Source of the DNA: Ixodes scapularis
Lineage: Eukaryota > Arthropoda > Arachnida > Ixodida > Ixodidae
Assembly: GCF_016920785.2 (NCBI RefSeq)
Contig: NW_024609837.1
Coordinates: forward strand, 23,369,565 to 23,433,564
DNA: 64,000 nucleotides
Reading direction: 5' to 3'
The position numbers and the translations under genes are program-made. This document shows, piece after piece, positions 11,001-23,150 of this stretch. A model generated the notes under the pieces. That model ran no database searches, was not told the origin of the DNA, and saw only the letters and a list, made by a program, of their open reading frames with translations. Position 1 is the first letter of the stretch. Each line of letters opens with the position of its first letter.

Positions 11001-14000
11001 TTGTTCTTAAAAGGTCCTTCCAGCTTCGCCTGTTTTTTTATTTATATATATATTTTTTTTAAATAATGCTTTTCCCGTCTGCACGTGAATGTTTTTCTTT
11101 AGGGGTTTTCGTTTCCTGTGCCCCCTTTGAAAGCAAGAGATATCCCGTGCGAGTTGCGCGTATATAGTTGCGTTCGCGTGTTCGTCGTTCGTGGTAGCGT
11201 AGCGCTGCCTGCTTGCCTCTCGTCCCCGAAGCTCTGCGCCGGTGGGCGGCGTTCCGTATCGTGGACTCCTTCGCTCTAGTTCCTTTTCTGCTGCCGGTTT
11301 GACTCCTGTTCTCGGCCGCCGGGGGCCGCCGCAATCGCTACCGCCATGTTTTTTTTTCTTTTCTTTTTTTTTTTCCCCGATGGTGTTGCTCTTTTGATAA
11401 CACCTGCATGGGTTGGTTCGCTTCCTTCACTTCCTGGATCTCTCGGCAGTGGTCTTTGTTGCATCGTGCAATTCTTCGCGTTATTTTTTTCTTATTTTTT
11501 ATTTCCATAAAATTGTTTACCGCCCTCGACCTTCTCATGTGTCCGGTTTCTGTTTTTCTCTACGTAAAGAAAGATGCATACTTCTCACTGTTGCTAATTG
11601 TAGAGAAGATACTGCTTCCGCGAAATAATAGAAAAGAGAAAAACAAGAACACTCGTGTTTCTAAGCAGTGGTTTGGTCCCCAAAAACTTCTACGATTCGT
11701 AAAAGGACACTAAATTTGATACTAATTTATAAGATCGTAATTTTATGGTACAGTGGCAATCCTTCGGCATTGTTATAGGGATGCAAAAAAAAATTGTTAT
11801 GCGTGTCCTTTTTCTTTTAAAGATGTGGCCAAACATCTCGACACACCCATTTGCCCTAAGCATCTGTCAAAAAAAAAAAAAAAAAAGCAGAACAAATTAC
11901 AATCGTTCGTGGCCTTTTTCTCCTCTTGAAAATGCGACGAACATAGCGACACGCCTCTCCTAAGGTCGTTGCCAGAAAAGAAAAAGGGGGGGGGGGGGGG
12001 GGGGGTGCTTGTCGCGTTTTTAACGAGGGAAGAAGTGCAGCATGATAGTCATTTCTGATTTATCTGTCGCATCAAAAGGCCCTCTCCCCAAAAATAAAAA
12101 TCTTAACAATTCTTTGACGAAAGTCCATGTACTACGGTGTTAGAGGAGAATTATATAAATGACAAAGACAGGATGACACATTTCTCCATTTATGTTCGTC
12201 AGATTCACCTTAGCAGAACGCTCCATTCCCACGAGTCCGTTTGCAGTCGTCCGCTTTCGACGCGGTGCCTTAAAAGTGGGCGTGGCATTTCGGGCGGTAT
12301 TGGGGGAGGTACGAGCTTGAAAAACGCTCAGAGTGTGCGGGCGACCGAGACGGATGCATCGTACAAAAAACAGTCTGCAGACGACGTTGTTTTGGGCGTA
12401 TTGCTTTCTCGTATGGTACGGTCCTGTGTGCAACGAAACACCGCGTCTTTTGGATGTATCAGGCACGCCGGGAACACCGAAGAGCGCGAAAGGCGAACCA
12501 GTCGCGATTTATCCATCTTTGCTCTCTCTCTCTCTCTCCCGTCTCTTTCAAAACTGGTGCGTCGGGTTTTCCTTTTCTTACTGGGTGGAGGAAAGGAGTT
12601 GTGTTGCGCGGCCCCGTTAAGTTCGATTTGTTTATTTTTTTCGTTCTAATCTTTGATTTGACAGCGAAGGTTAGCAGCAGCAGATCTCTTCCTCCTCGTG
12701 TTCTCGTCGGTTCCTGTTTGTTTGTCGGTCTGACTGCTGTCTGTCGATTGTTGCTTCAGTCTTTGTGGGTGGGAGGCTGGTAAAATAAGGAGAGCGCTTC
12801 CTTCAGATCGACGTGCTCTGCCGGCTCTTTTTTTTATTTATTTGTTCTCTCTCTCTTATGTAGACGAGAGGGAGAGCAGCGATGGCCCGTAATCGCTTTC
12901 TCGCACATCTGGATGAGCTTTGGCTGTTCCGCGTCAGTGTGCCGTCCCCCGATTTTTCGGTTGGCCCTCGCGTTTGTTTGTTTGTTCGTTGTTTGTGAAG
13001 TGCCCAGCGCAGGCGCTCTCTTTTTGAAAACACGGCTGAAGGATTCGCGGTTTTTTTGTTTTTTTTTTTGAGGGGCGGGGTGGGGGCGGTGTCCTTCGGC
13101 CCTGTAACATTTTTTTCTGTCTTTTATTTATTAAGTTTTGCCCATTGTTGGTTGGTGTTGGCTTTCGTGCGCGAAGCCCCGACGCTCTCGGCCGGAACTG
13201 TTTTCCGCCGTAACGTTGTCGGTGGAAACGTGGTTTCTAGATCAGCGGCGCTACGGTGAGGAACAAAACCGGACACGCCCCTTCTCGGGTAGAGCAGTCT
13301 TGGGGACAGTTCAAGCGCGCGTCCCGAGATTTTCACCGCTTATCTGATCGCTACCGAATTTGATGCGCGTTTCAGTCTGCCCTGCGCTTGAATCGGGCAC
13401 GTAGCCAGGATTTTAATTCAAACCCCCCCCCCCCCCCTCCCCTCCCCTCCCTGCCTGGCTTGAATTATATGGTAGTGGGGGTTTACACAATTCTCCTGAC
13501 CTTCTGGAGCGTTGAGATTATCAGATTCACGAGGTAGATGAGATAACCTGTCGACTGTTGGACAGGGAGCAGTCATGGGTTGAAGATAATGGGTTCGAAT
13601 GTTAACGATAATCGAAGTTTTGTGTGTGTGTTTTTTTTCTCCACAACTCTGCGACACACCCCGCCCTGGATGTTTCCGAGCGATTCGAGATCGTACTTCC
13701 GGCTTCGCCACTTCCGGGTGCTACTCTTTTCTTTATTTTATCGTTGCGTTCGTACCGATTTAGTTAAAATGAAAGAAGGGGAATTGGAGCGATTACACGT
13801 CGATTGTGCCTTCATTCCAACTGTTTCTTTTTTTATTACTATTTCCGCGCGGAAAGCGTGAATCGGGCAGGTGTGCGCCAATATGTGAAACTTTTCTGAC
13901 CTATATTTCGTTGGAATATTAATTTGAAACTAATTTATTCTTTCCAACCAGTTTTAATACTGCAGTCGATTACAGCTCGAGAAGTGTGACGCGTCGTGTT

Positions 14001-17000
14001 CACGCTCCGCGATTGGTTCCTCAGATTCCCTGTCAGCTAATCCTGCAATCCCATTGGCTATGGAGCGTCGACGAGATGCTTCCGACTCGTTGGTAGGTCA
14101 ATCACGGGCACTTTATTTCCCTCCTGGTTTTATTCGAACATTTTGTTGCCAGACCAAATGCTCACACCAGACACGAAAAGTTGGGTTATTTCGGTTTGTG
14201 CTACTGACGGCGAGCTTCCGCAGTTCTTTTTGCAACGTGCATTCCGCTCCATCAAGATCGCCGGTCTTAGCAGAATATTAATGTGAGTTCGTTGTGAGCG
14301 TGCGCTCTAAACAGCGCCCTCGAATGTGGCGCCCAGTGAATATTCCCATATGCACCTTTTCCACAAGGGCGCAGCCATCTTGAATGGCGTCACTTCTGGT
14401 ATGCGGCAAAAACATCGTTTTGATCTCTCCACGCCGCTGGAGAGATCAAACCTATATTTTTTCGTCCCGCACACCAGATGTGGAGCCCACGTCACTGAGA
14501 ACGACCGGAAACAGCATTGACGTCACACATGGAGGTGGGAAGAGGAGGAGTAGTCATGCCAGCCAAACTAGAAAACCTCGATGTTATCGGAGGTCCTCTC
14601 CTTCCAGTAGCAACTTTTGGTTTTGTTCGTTTTTGGTCATAGCATACGTGTCGCACCAGAACGAGTAGAAATGGCCACCGGCATCGTGGGATGAGGATGT
14701 CACGCGCGAACCGCGTACGTCTTCGACCGTTTCTTTTCTTTCTTTTTTTTTTTTTTTTTGAATTGCGCACGACGAGCTGTCACGTGACAAAATGGACCAT
14801 TCGGTCACGCGACAAAGCCCGCAAAGGTCGCACTGAACGTTCCGCCTTCCTCAACTAGGTGGGCGAGGCGCGCGTCACGAAAGCCGTTCTGCGGGCGTGT
14901 ACACCGTTTCCCGCGCTTTTGTTGGCGGGAAAAAAGAATGGAAGCTTGACGCGCGCGATTCGCAGTACAGCCTAGAGGTAGTCATGCTGCGGCGTTTATT
15001 CTTTTTTTATTTATATATTTGTATAGTGTGTAATGTATGTAGTTGAACTTTTACATGATGTAACGGGGTTACTTTATATTAAGAATCGACTAACAGAAAA
15101 GCATTTACGGAAATGCGATGTGAAAGATCATGGATGTATATCAGAAAATGTCGGGGTATTCTCGAAATGGGCGAAGCTTTTTCTGGTGCCGATCCCGCCA
15201 TACATTTTAACGTTTCGTTCGTGTATAGCTACAGAATAGTTACTGCTTTTGGAGAATAACGTAGTACGTCGGTATATTTTTCATTCAGCTCAGTTCCCAC
15301 ACACGAATACTGCTTTCTATTGCTGTCTGCTTTACCTATCCATGTTTTTTTTTTTCTTGTCACTCATTCAACAGCACGTATTCTTATCAATGGGGCACCT
15401 TCTCTCGAAGATGGCGTAGAGGGGCTTGGCTGCCAGCTGTGAAAGAACTTTTTTGTGTGTGTGTTTGGGGGGGGGGGGGGGGGGGGGGGGTGCATGTTTG
15501 TGTTGCGTTTTTGGGGCGCGTGTGTTTGTGTGCGGTAAGCCTCCCCATTCTGGGGAAAGAAGTATTCCTTCGTTGTAGTCTGCCGCCGACCGGATGGTCT
15601 GCTTGCGGGCCGTGACCTCTGGGCGAAGGGCCGGCCTTTTAAACCGGAGAAAAACGTGTGGGGTGGTGGTTCTTTTTAGTTGGGGGGTGGTTCGGCGCCC
15701 CCCGAACGACACCTGGATTTGCAGCGCCTGTAAAAGGGGGGGGGGTGATGATGATGATGCTGCTGGCGGGATCCGTGTGCAGTGGCTGGGAAGTTCGTGC
15801 TTCTGGTGGCTGGTGGAGAGAGGGGAGAGGAAGTGGCGGTGCGGCGGCAGCTGCTGCGGAGGGGGGCGTGGCACGACGCGCTCTCTGGGCTCCCTGGATG
15901 AGATGTCGCCGTCGTTGGTTGTCGGGTTCGTGTGGGGTTGGTGCGGCGGGGGTCTCTTGGAAGTACGCCCCATCTGTCGCGCGCACCTTCTGTCTTTCTT
16001 TTCTCTCTCTTTGTGTCTCCGTTTGGTTTCGTGGGGGACGCCGTTCTGTTCCGCCACCTTGTGTTCCATGTCGGCAGGCGTTACCAGTGGTGGTGGTGGT
16101 GTTTCTGTTGCGTTTTTAATTGGGGCAATTGGGGGCTTTATTTGGTCCAATTATGAGGAGTATTAACGACGGGAAGGTCCGGGTGCAGAAGGTGCGTGTG
16201 TGAAGTTGGGGGGAAGGGGGTTTGGCAAGCGGAACAGTAATGAAAACGGAATTCCTCTTTATCTGACAGGTATTAATTACGGTTGAAACTAAAGGTTGTT
16301 TTAGACTTAGCAACTGGCTGTAAGTGTCGGTTGTCGTGCATGATAGCATCCCATTTTTATCTGCAATGATTTTATCTTATTTTTTATTGTAGATAAGTTG
16401 ATGTTTAGAGTGCAGGCGAGCTGGAGTATACTGAACAAGTCTAAGGGAGAATCGAGTTCAAACTCCTTTCGAAGTCCCCTTTTGGTTGAATACTATATTG
16501 CGCTGCAACTCGGGAAGGTAGGACGAGGGAAAAAGAGGCCGGGGAGGAGGAAGCAGACAGAACGCTGGAGAGAGGGGGAGGTTCCCCGTGGCCAGCAACA
16601 CTCGCGAGCGTGTCCAAAGCCTCGCGGAGAAGCACCCCTTACTCGTGGAAGGGGTTTGAGATTGTCGTGGAGTTGATTGTTGCGGGACTTGTCTCTCGGC
16701 TGCTCCGGGCGGGGAGGGCGACAGACTGTTGCTCCTCCCGACCTCGTCCGCTCCGGTCGCCGCTAACGCGGACTGCACCGCGTGCTGCTGCTGCTGCTGC
16801 GGCGGTGGGCGTTTCTTCTTCTCCCAAGGCAAACGGGTCGTCCGGCCGCTGCATCCTGCGAGGGGATAAAGTGCGGCGCCGTTCCGGTCAAGTCGACGAC
16901 CTGGCTCGTACGAACCCCGCCCCCACGCCCTCTTTGGAACCTACGCGATTGGACTTTTCTGTTTTTCTTTATTTTAAGATGTAGTTTAATGACCTACAGT

Positions 17001-17704
17001 CCGACGGCGTTGGTGCCCGAGTTGCTTTCGTCATTGCAATAATGCTAAATCGCCTTTTTTTACAATGGAGGCGACGGGGTTGTTTGTTGTCGTGAGAACA
17101 ACGTAAATTGGCCTTGTTATGTTTTGAGAAAGAAAATAACGAAACGTCTGGCTGCTTGCTTGTTTAAAACAGTGCTTCAAGTGATCTGTGGTGGAAGAAA
17201 TTGGAGACTTTTTAGTAGAAGGAACAGGAACACAAGGTGATAGCGTGATTAGCTATCACCAGCTCCTCTGCACACTCACTGTCTTTTCAAATAATCGTTC
17301 GTTTTTTTGCTTAATGCTGCGCCAAGAGAAATGCGTTTCTCGGGAGGTTTTATTTTAATACCTTCACGGAGGGGGAGCATATTCTACGTTGATCTCACTG
17401 CGAAGATAACGTTCACTGTAATCGATTTCTTTACTTGGAGGTGGCTTTTTGTGGCCTTTAGGAAGTGAACCCCGCTCGGCACAGCTTTGATCGGCGCTCA
17501 AATTGCGCGAGCAACGTAGCTCTGACTTCATTGCTAGATAAAGTTTTTTTCCCAAGTATAGGCCTGCCCTTTTCTTTTTTTTTTAATAAATATTTTGTGC
17601 AGAATTGGGTTAGTTATTCCACCCACGGCTTGGGAAACCTGAAAAATGTTCGGGCTTATCAACAGTCGAACGTTACTTTAAGTAAGGTGAAACAATTAGA
17701 ATTG

Positions 17705-17740
<36 letters not shown>

Positions 17741-20700
17741 GCAGCTTTAAACGTTGTTTTGAGCGGCTAGTCCGGCCCCGAACGAACGGGCGTTGGGTGG
17801 CGCCGCCTCGCGGCACGTGGTGGAAGCGCGCTTGAAAGCGCGGCAGCTGTCGCCGCCAGCTGCCTGATGTCGCACACCTGTCTTTCCTGGCTCTGCGATG
17901 CCGCCAGGTACTTCCCCTCCTCGCGTTTTCGAGGTCGATGGTCGGGTCGTCCGTCCGCAGCTGGTAGTACCACTGGTAGTTCCTCCGGCATCGTACATCC
18001 AGCAGAATGCAGACGTTAGGAGGCGCGGCTTTCGGGTGGTGCCGGAGGTTGCCCTGTATCTGGGCCCCGCGCCGCTTTGCCGAAGAAACTAGGTGACGTC
18101 TAGTGTTTTTTTCTTCAGAAATGGTGGACTCGAAGGTCTCCCTGCAGTAAGGCAGGCTAAAGAGTCTTGTTCCGTCTACTCTATTACCTCTGAATGAAAT
18201 TGTTTAATCGACGTACTGCACTGATGAGGTGGTTTTCCCAGGCAGTGGATTGTAACTAGTGATGGGGCGACACGTTTTCCGAAACAGGTTTCGGATCCGA
18301 ATCGGGGGTTTCGTAAAGTTTCGGAAGAACGGCCGAACCTCGGTGTGTTTCGGGTAGGTTCGGGACGTTTTCAGTCAGATCACATTATTGAGCGTTGCAA
18401 CTTTTTTTTTTTAAACAAACCATTCTTCTAAATTACATGAAATGATTAAGAAATTAAATATAAATTCACCATATTATGAAGGAACCCTTCCAAGTGGTTG
18501 TCGGCGAGGCAGTTCGATTGGGTCTGTGTATAACGTTGACGGGAATTGTGTACCACGGACCCACTGTCTTGGAAGCAAGTATGTCTGAACACGGGAAAAG
18601 CGAGCGCGTCGCCGGCACATTCTCCATTCCACATGCGACATCACCGCTTTAGTGTGACGTCGAAAACCGTGCGTTGGTGTGCGCTGCGCGCGCCGGTAAG
18701 CGGTCGCAGCTTTATCGGTCGACGCTTAAACCCTTTGCAGCCACATTTCCCCCGTTGGGAATTTGGCGCGACAAAACTCCGTCCCACGACTATAGTGTAT
18801 AGTGCAACGGCCGATAGAAAGTTGACGATTCGTTTGTGAGATATCGGGTGATATGAGCTGCGCTGTGTTTACAAACAATCGCATGATTCAGCGACGGAAG
18901 GCTCTGGCGCTCAACTCGATTGCGGACTTCGTTTTTGTTTGTTTATGCGTAGCAATTTTATCGATGGACTTCCACCTCTAGACCTACTCGCAGACATGGG
19001 GAAAGGCAAAAAGACAAATGATTAAAGTGTACGCAGTAATCCCCCAGCCGAGAACGAAAAAGAGAACAAATTAAAGATTAAAAAAAAAAGGGGGGGGGGG
19101 GGGGGGAGGACAGACGGCGCCTGAAACTCAACTACAAGGTCTTCAGTGCCACAGACGCAAACGTTTCTCCTTTACAACTCCATGAGAAGAACGAACTGTC
19201 TCGGGGATCGCCGTTTTGTTCAGTGGGAAAAGCGTTTCGTTTTCGATCTGGCCACGCCTACTACGATTGGGTAACTATTTGTTGGCTAGACTGGGCTGGG
19301 CATTCTCATCTACCTGTGACATTGACCCTGCTGTCATCTGGAGTTGAACGGACCACAAGGCATCTTCAGGCACTGCCCCTTAGTCTTGGAAGGGTTCTAA
19401 CACCCCGTTTCTTTTCTTTTTTTTTTTTCTCTTCCGAGTCTGACCGGTGACACGGTGTCTGTGGGAACGTCTTTGGCATCCGCGGAGTTTGTTGGCACGT
19501 GGGTTAGCCTTTGGCTCACTGTCTCTGGAGTTGGCGCTTCCTCCTGGAGTTCTCCTGCCGTGGCTCCATCTGGTTTCCCGAAAGCGAGGGGGCGTCGCCG
19601 GGCAGAAAGAGGGTGGGTGGGGTTGTCTCGGCGGCATGTTGTAACCTGTTTGCGCGAGACTCGGGGAGAGGGATGGCTTCAAAAATAAACGTCAACCGCC
19701 GGTGCCCGTTTGTTTTAAAAGACCACTTGCGACACTGACCCGATTCTGTTGAGACTCCCGCCCACTCCCCCTCATCCTCGCGACGAGGGGTTGTGGCTCG
19801 TCCTAATCCCCCTAGGTGTTCTTTTGTTGATCTCGGCGTCCCGCGGACGGATTCCAGCTGGTGGAACCAGTGACTTTAGGTGGAACTGGCGTGGAGCGTC
19901 GACAAAGGGTGCGGGAGAAATAGGCGGCGTGCTGTTCGTGCTGCGGCACTTGACGATGGAAAGTGCTAGGTTAGGAGGGCAAGGTTTTGGTTGTGAAAGT
20001 CGGGAGGGATAATTTTGCAGTCGGAAAGAGGTCGCCCCTCGGGCTATGAATGACGTCGAAGTTTATGTGGATGGCAAATGCGCCCTTTCAAAACGCCGTC
20101 AAGCAACATTGGCGGTCGCCATTGCTTGGGCATCTTGCGTGTGATTGGATCCTGATGAGTAAAAAATTAGCCACTGAGTTTGTTGCCAACCAAATTGATA
20201 CCAGTCCTAAATCTGCTGCTGTCTTTACTGAGTTGGGTGCGAGTGTCCTTCAGTACCAAAAACTCCAGGAGAGTCCTCCCGTTGTGCCACGGCTCTACCG
20301 AGGCAATAAAAATGATAATGATTGACTTTACGTTTCCTTCGCTTCACGTGCTGGCTGATTGCAGGGCGTGAAGGTACTCTGCCCATTTAGAGGGCGCGAA
20401 TTAGCAGTGTGTTGTTGCGTCATTATTATCACCGTCGTCATTTTAATCACGTTGAAGACCCTTACAAGCATTCTTTCGCCCCCCCCCTTTCCTCTCCACT
20501 GTTTCGCCCTAAGGAATTTATTCGGCCTGGTGGACGGCAAGGAACCGGAAGTGGTTCCGAGGGGTTGCTCCGGATGTTGGTAGCAGACGACGACGGTCAC
20601 CCCCCCCCCCCCCCCCCCCCTTACTTTTTTTTTTTTTTTCCCATGAGAGTCTTGCTTTATCTCACCCTCTTTCGCGATCACCTCCACCCCGGGTGTTTCC

Positions 20701-23150
20701 GGTTTTCGAGCGGACAATGTCGGGAAAAAAAAAAATGGTTTTCTTTTTTAGGGAGAGTGCTGTTATTTCTGTTTTATTATTTATTTTTGTCCCTATTTCC
20801 TCGGGTACATTTGCTTGTGCCACGCCACTCCTTGGAAGAAAGACCGTTTCATCAGGCAGTATTCTGATGGGCTGTCATTGTCCGTGAGACACTTTAGTAT
20901 TTTTTTTTCTTCCTCCCTAACCATCTCGATTTTTTTTTTTTTTTTTTTAATTATTGTCGTTGTGTTTTGTGGGCTTTCCGGAAGTGCTGCTTCTGGGATA
21001 CTTCGCGAGAACGAGATATTGGGATTAGGTGTATACGGTGTCGATGGATGGATGGATGTTAATGGCTATTCCCTTTGTAACGGGCGGTAGCTTGCGCCAC
21101 CTTGCCTAAGTCTATGCAGCCAGTTTTGCCCGCAACGGCAGCCTGTTTTTTTTTTTTTTTTTTTTTTTTTTAATGTGCGAGCTGCAGTTCGGCAGCGGTA
21201 GCTTGCGCTATCTTTCGCGCCACACCAATCGCTTTTTTTTTTTCTTAGATTGCATGCGTGTGACAGTTGTGCGAAAACCCTAAAAGGACGTCGCCAAAAA
21301 AAAAAAAAAACGAAAACGGAGCGACTTTGTTTAGTCGCCAGTTCTTAGTTTCCGCAGCCTTTGTGAGCTACATATGCTGGGGGGTCTAACCTCCAACCAG
21401 CGTAGAAATAAACTTTTTTTCTTTTTTTATGCAGGAGGTTGTATTAATTTTATTACTGCTTAGGTAGCCACATACCTGTCCATAGTTTTATTAAACGCAG
21501 CTGCCTCATTTGTTCTCACTGTGGCGCAAGAATAAGGGGGCTCCTTTTTAATGAGATACTGAGGCAAAGTGCAACAGATAAAAATTGTTTTTTCTATTCA
21601 GTTGAGGGCCGTTATTTAATTGTTCACTCGTTTAATGTGGAGCTGTTTCTGCCTATGGCAGAACAATTTGAAGCTATACTTCAAATTACTTCAATTCATC
21701 TGAAAGCATTTGTTTTAAATTCTTGCTTTAGATTGCTCAATAATGTTAATTAAACATGAGTGTCCCTGCCTATCGAACTTTGCGTGACTTTGCTTAGGAT
21801 GAGTTGGTGGTTTATTCTAAAACACAATTTCACTCCGAATGAATGAGAAATGTTAAATGTTTTTATTCTGATCCTTGCTTCAGAAAAGTTGCTATTGCAG
21901 GCAACAGCGCATTCAGACTGCGCTTGATGCGTGCTCCTCTGTCCTTGGGTATAACCTAGCTGAAGGTATAGTGTTGTAGCTAAGGAGGCTGGGTTAGTAT
22001 AGTGAGCTGGGTCACTAGATAGCGACTTGTTTTCTTTTTTAATAGTATAATTATTGAGTTGTGAAGATTTATTTTGGGATAGACTGAAGCCTAGTGGAAA
22101 GCAGATACAATATACTTAAAGGCGAAGAAGACTCAAAATTTGTTTCTTGCTCTTTTCTTATATTCTCATGCCAGGTCATGACTTGACTCTCTTTTGTTTC
22201 TGTGTGTTGAAAAGACATTTTTTTCTCTATACCAGAGTACCTAGTAGGAAAGCAAAACGCTATTAACTTGGCAGACAAAGATGACTAAAATGTCCCCCTC
22301 GGTTCTCTCATTTCCAGGCCAACACACTTGGCAGTGACTCCTCTTTTCTGTTTGCCTGTGTTGGGAAGACATTTTTTCTGGATATAGACCTTTTTTGTTT
22401 CCTGTCGTTCTCAGTCATGTGGGTTCCGTATCTGGTATGCGGGATGAAAATGTAAAACATTTCAACCTTTAATATGCAAGAAAATATAGGTGAGGAAAAT
22501 CAAGAATCTGTGACAATTGCACATTTGTCGTAGCCTTCCAGCGGCGTGGAGAGATCAAAAAATGTTTTACTGCATACCAAAAGTGACAACATTCAAGATT
22601 GCTGCACCCTTGTCGAAAAGGTGTATGCCAGAAAGCAAGAAAGTGAAACACTCTTGACTTAGCAGACAAAGACAACTGATGCGTCTTCCTTAGTTCCCTT
22701 ATTTCCAGACCAAATCACCAAGTGGTTCCCCCCCCCCCCTCCCTTTTTTTGTATGTTGGTTGTGGTTGGGGAGATACTTTATCTGGATATATCAAGTAGT
22801 AGTGGTAAAGTGAAACAATCTTCGCTTAGTGGACGAAGAAAACTCAAATCATGTCTCCCTCCGTTCTCCTACTTGCAGGCGAGCGACCCTTCCCCTGCAC
22901 CTGGGCGTTGTGCGGCAAGCGCTTTGCCCGCTCGGACGAACTGGCCCGCCACTACCGGACGCACACCGGCGAGAAGAAGTTCAGCTGTCCGCTCTGCACC
23001 AAGCGCTTCATGCGCTCGGACCACCTCACAAAGCACGCCAGGCGGCACCCGGACTTCAGGCCCACCATGCTCGGAGCGGGCCGCCGCTGCCACCGTGCGG
23101 CAGACTCTCTTGGAGACAGTTCAGACCACTCGTTGCCCTCCTCGCCCTAG
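7583..23150 (+). CDS. Krueppel-like transcription factor of the KLF9/13/16 (BTEB) group, two coding exons
   Basis: Nuclear sequence-specific factor expected to bind GC/CACCC boxes. Coding exons are 7583-8036 and 22879-23150, joined in phase 1, giving 241 residues, the usual size for this group (human KLF9 is 244). The start is the first in-frame ATG and has G at -3 and +4. Residues 15-25 (AAECLVAMSN) match the short N-terminal repressor-interaction motif of KLF9/13/16 (KLF13 has AAECLVSMS). The C-terminus has three C2H2 fingers: about 128-150 (CTFDGCDKVYGKSSHLKAH), 158-180 and 188-208, with family linkers TGERPF and TGEKKF. Contact residues KSSHLKAH, RSDELARH and RSDHLTKH are intact. The intron splits the finger 1-2 linker. 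I cannot decide between KLF9, 13 and 16; invertebrates may have a single co-orthologue. Codon use is GC-rich, unlike the flanking DNA. Confidence 0.92.
9260..9323 (+). promoter_or_regulatory. Direct repeat carrying two full CRE palindromes
   Basis: A 22-bp sequence occurs at 9260-9281 and again, identical, at 9302-9323. Each copy contains TGACGTCA (9262-9269 and 9304-9311), the consensus site for CREB/ATF factors. A TGACG half-site at 9290 lies between them. It is 1.2 kb inside KLF intron 1, so an intronic enhancer is possible; function is inferred. Confidence 0.5.
10591..10625. repeat. Perfect 16-bp hairpin with 3-nt loop
   Basis: ATCCCACAGATTGAAG, loop GTG, then the exact complement. There is no surrounding transposon-like symmetry. 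Confidence 0.8.
13397..13460. repeat. Fragment resembling a GGCACGTAGCCAGGATTTT repeat with C-rich tract
   Basis: GGCACGTAGCCAGGATTTT is followed by a long C tract. It resembles a common non-autonomous repeat whose other version, with CAGTGGCGTAG ends, is at 24082-24264. Only a fragment is visible. Confidence 0.35.
14320..14525. mobile_element. Interspersed repeat with internal hairpin (copy 1)
   Basis: The sequence contains TTTGATCTCTCCA, a short spacer and TGGAGAGATCAAA. The whole segment, read on the minus strand, matches 22391-22640 (shared words include GGCGTGGAGAGATCAAA and GTCGTTCTCAGT). Two diverged copies in opposite orientation show it is a mobile repeat; its class is unknown. Confidence 0.6.
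16786..16803 (+). repeat. Short (GCT)n microsatellite
   Basis: Six or so GCT triplets in a non-coding intronic context. Confidence 0.7.
17236..17260. repeat. Small hairpin
   Basis: GGTGATAGC and GCTATCACC are separated by 7 nt. Confidence 0.6.
18257..18410 (+). mobile_element. hAT-like terminal fragment
   Basis: TAGTGATGGGGCGACACG resembles a hAT terminal repeat. It is followed by subterminal TTTCGGATCCGAA / TTTCGG repeats, a layout like the TTCGAA-rich hAT ends at 60727. No matching right end or duplication was found, so this is a partial or decayed copy. Confidence 0.4.
22082..22878 (+). repeat. Degenerate tandem duplication of the KLF 3' splice-site region
   Basis: Four related units end at CAG at 22174, 22317, 22708 and 22878, the last being the real acceptor. 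Shared blocks are (A/T)AGCAGACAAAGA or AGTGGACGAAGA, then TGTC(C)CCCTC(G)GTTCTC, then a pyrimidine tract and CAG. Units 1, 2 and 3 also share, after the CAG, a TGTGTTG(G)GAAGACATTTTT-like block. Units 2 and 3 are pushed apart by a repeat at 22391-22640. Confidence 0.65.
22391..22640. mobile_element. Interspersed repeat (copy 2) inside the tandem array
   Basis: Inverted, diverged copy of the repeat at 14320-14525, with a longer centre. It interrupts the second and third tandem units, so it probably inserted after the duplication. Confidence 0.6.
22879..23150 (+). CDS. KLF coding exon 2
   Basis: Acceptor CTACTTGCAG ends at 22878. The exon encodes ERPFPCTW, fingers 2 and 3, then a 33-residue Ser/Asp-containing tail ending SLPSSP and TAG (23148-23150). 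Confidence 0.93.

Larger units (their letters stand above)
8037..22878 (+). other. KLF intron 1 (14.8 kb), T/G-rich
   Basis: The intron runs from GTAAGC to CTTGCAG. From about 8 to 21 kb the + strand is visibly enriched in T and G, with long T runs and G runs (G20 at 11986-12005, G24 at 15467-15490, another near 19091) and few A or C runs. CpG is common. Long minus-strand open frames, such as 15368-16150, are proline/histidine-rich translations of this skew and not genes. Repeats inside are listed separately; no further exon was recognised. Confidence 0.85.

Noticed and set aside
15368..16150. 260-codon minus-strand Pro/His-rich open frame
   Set aside because: It is a by-product of the T/G-skewed KLF intron; it is low-complexity and contains a poly-Pro run from a G24 tract.
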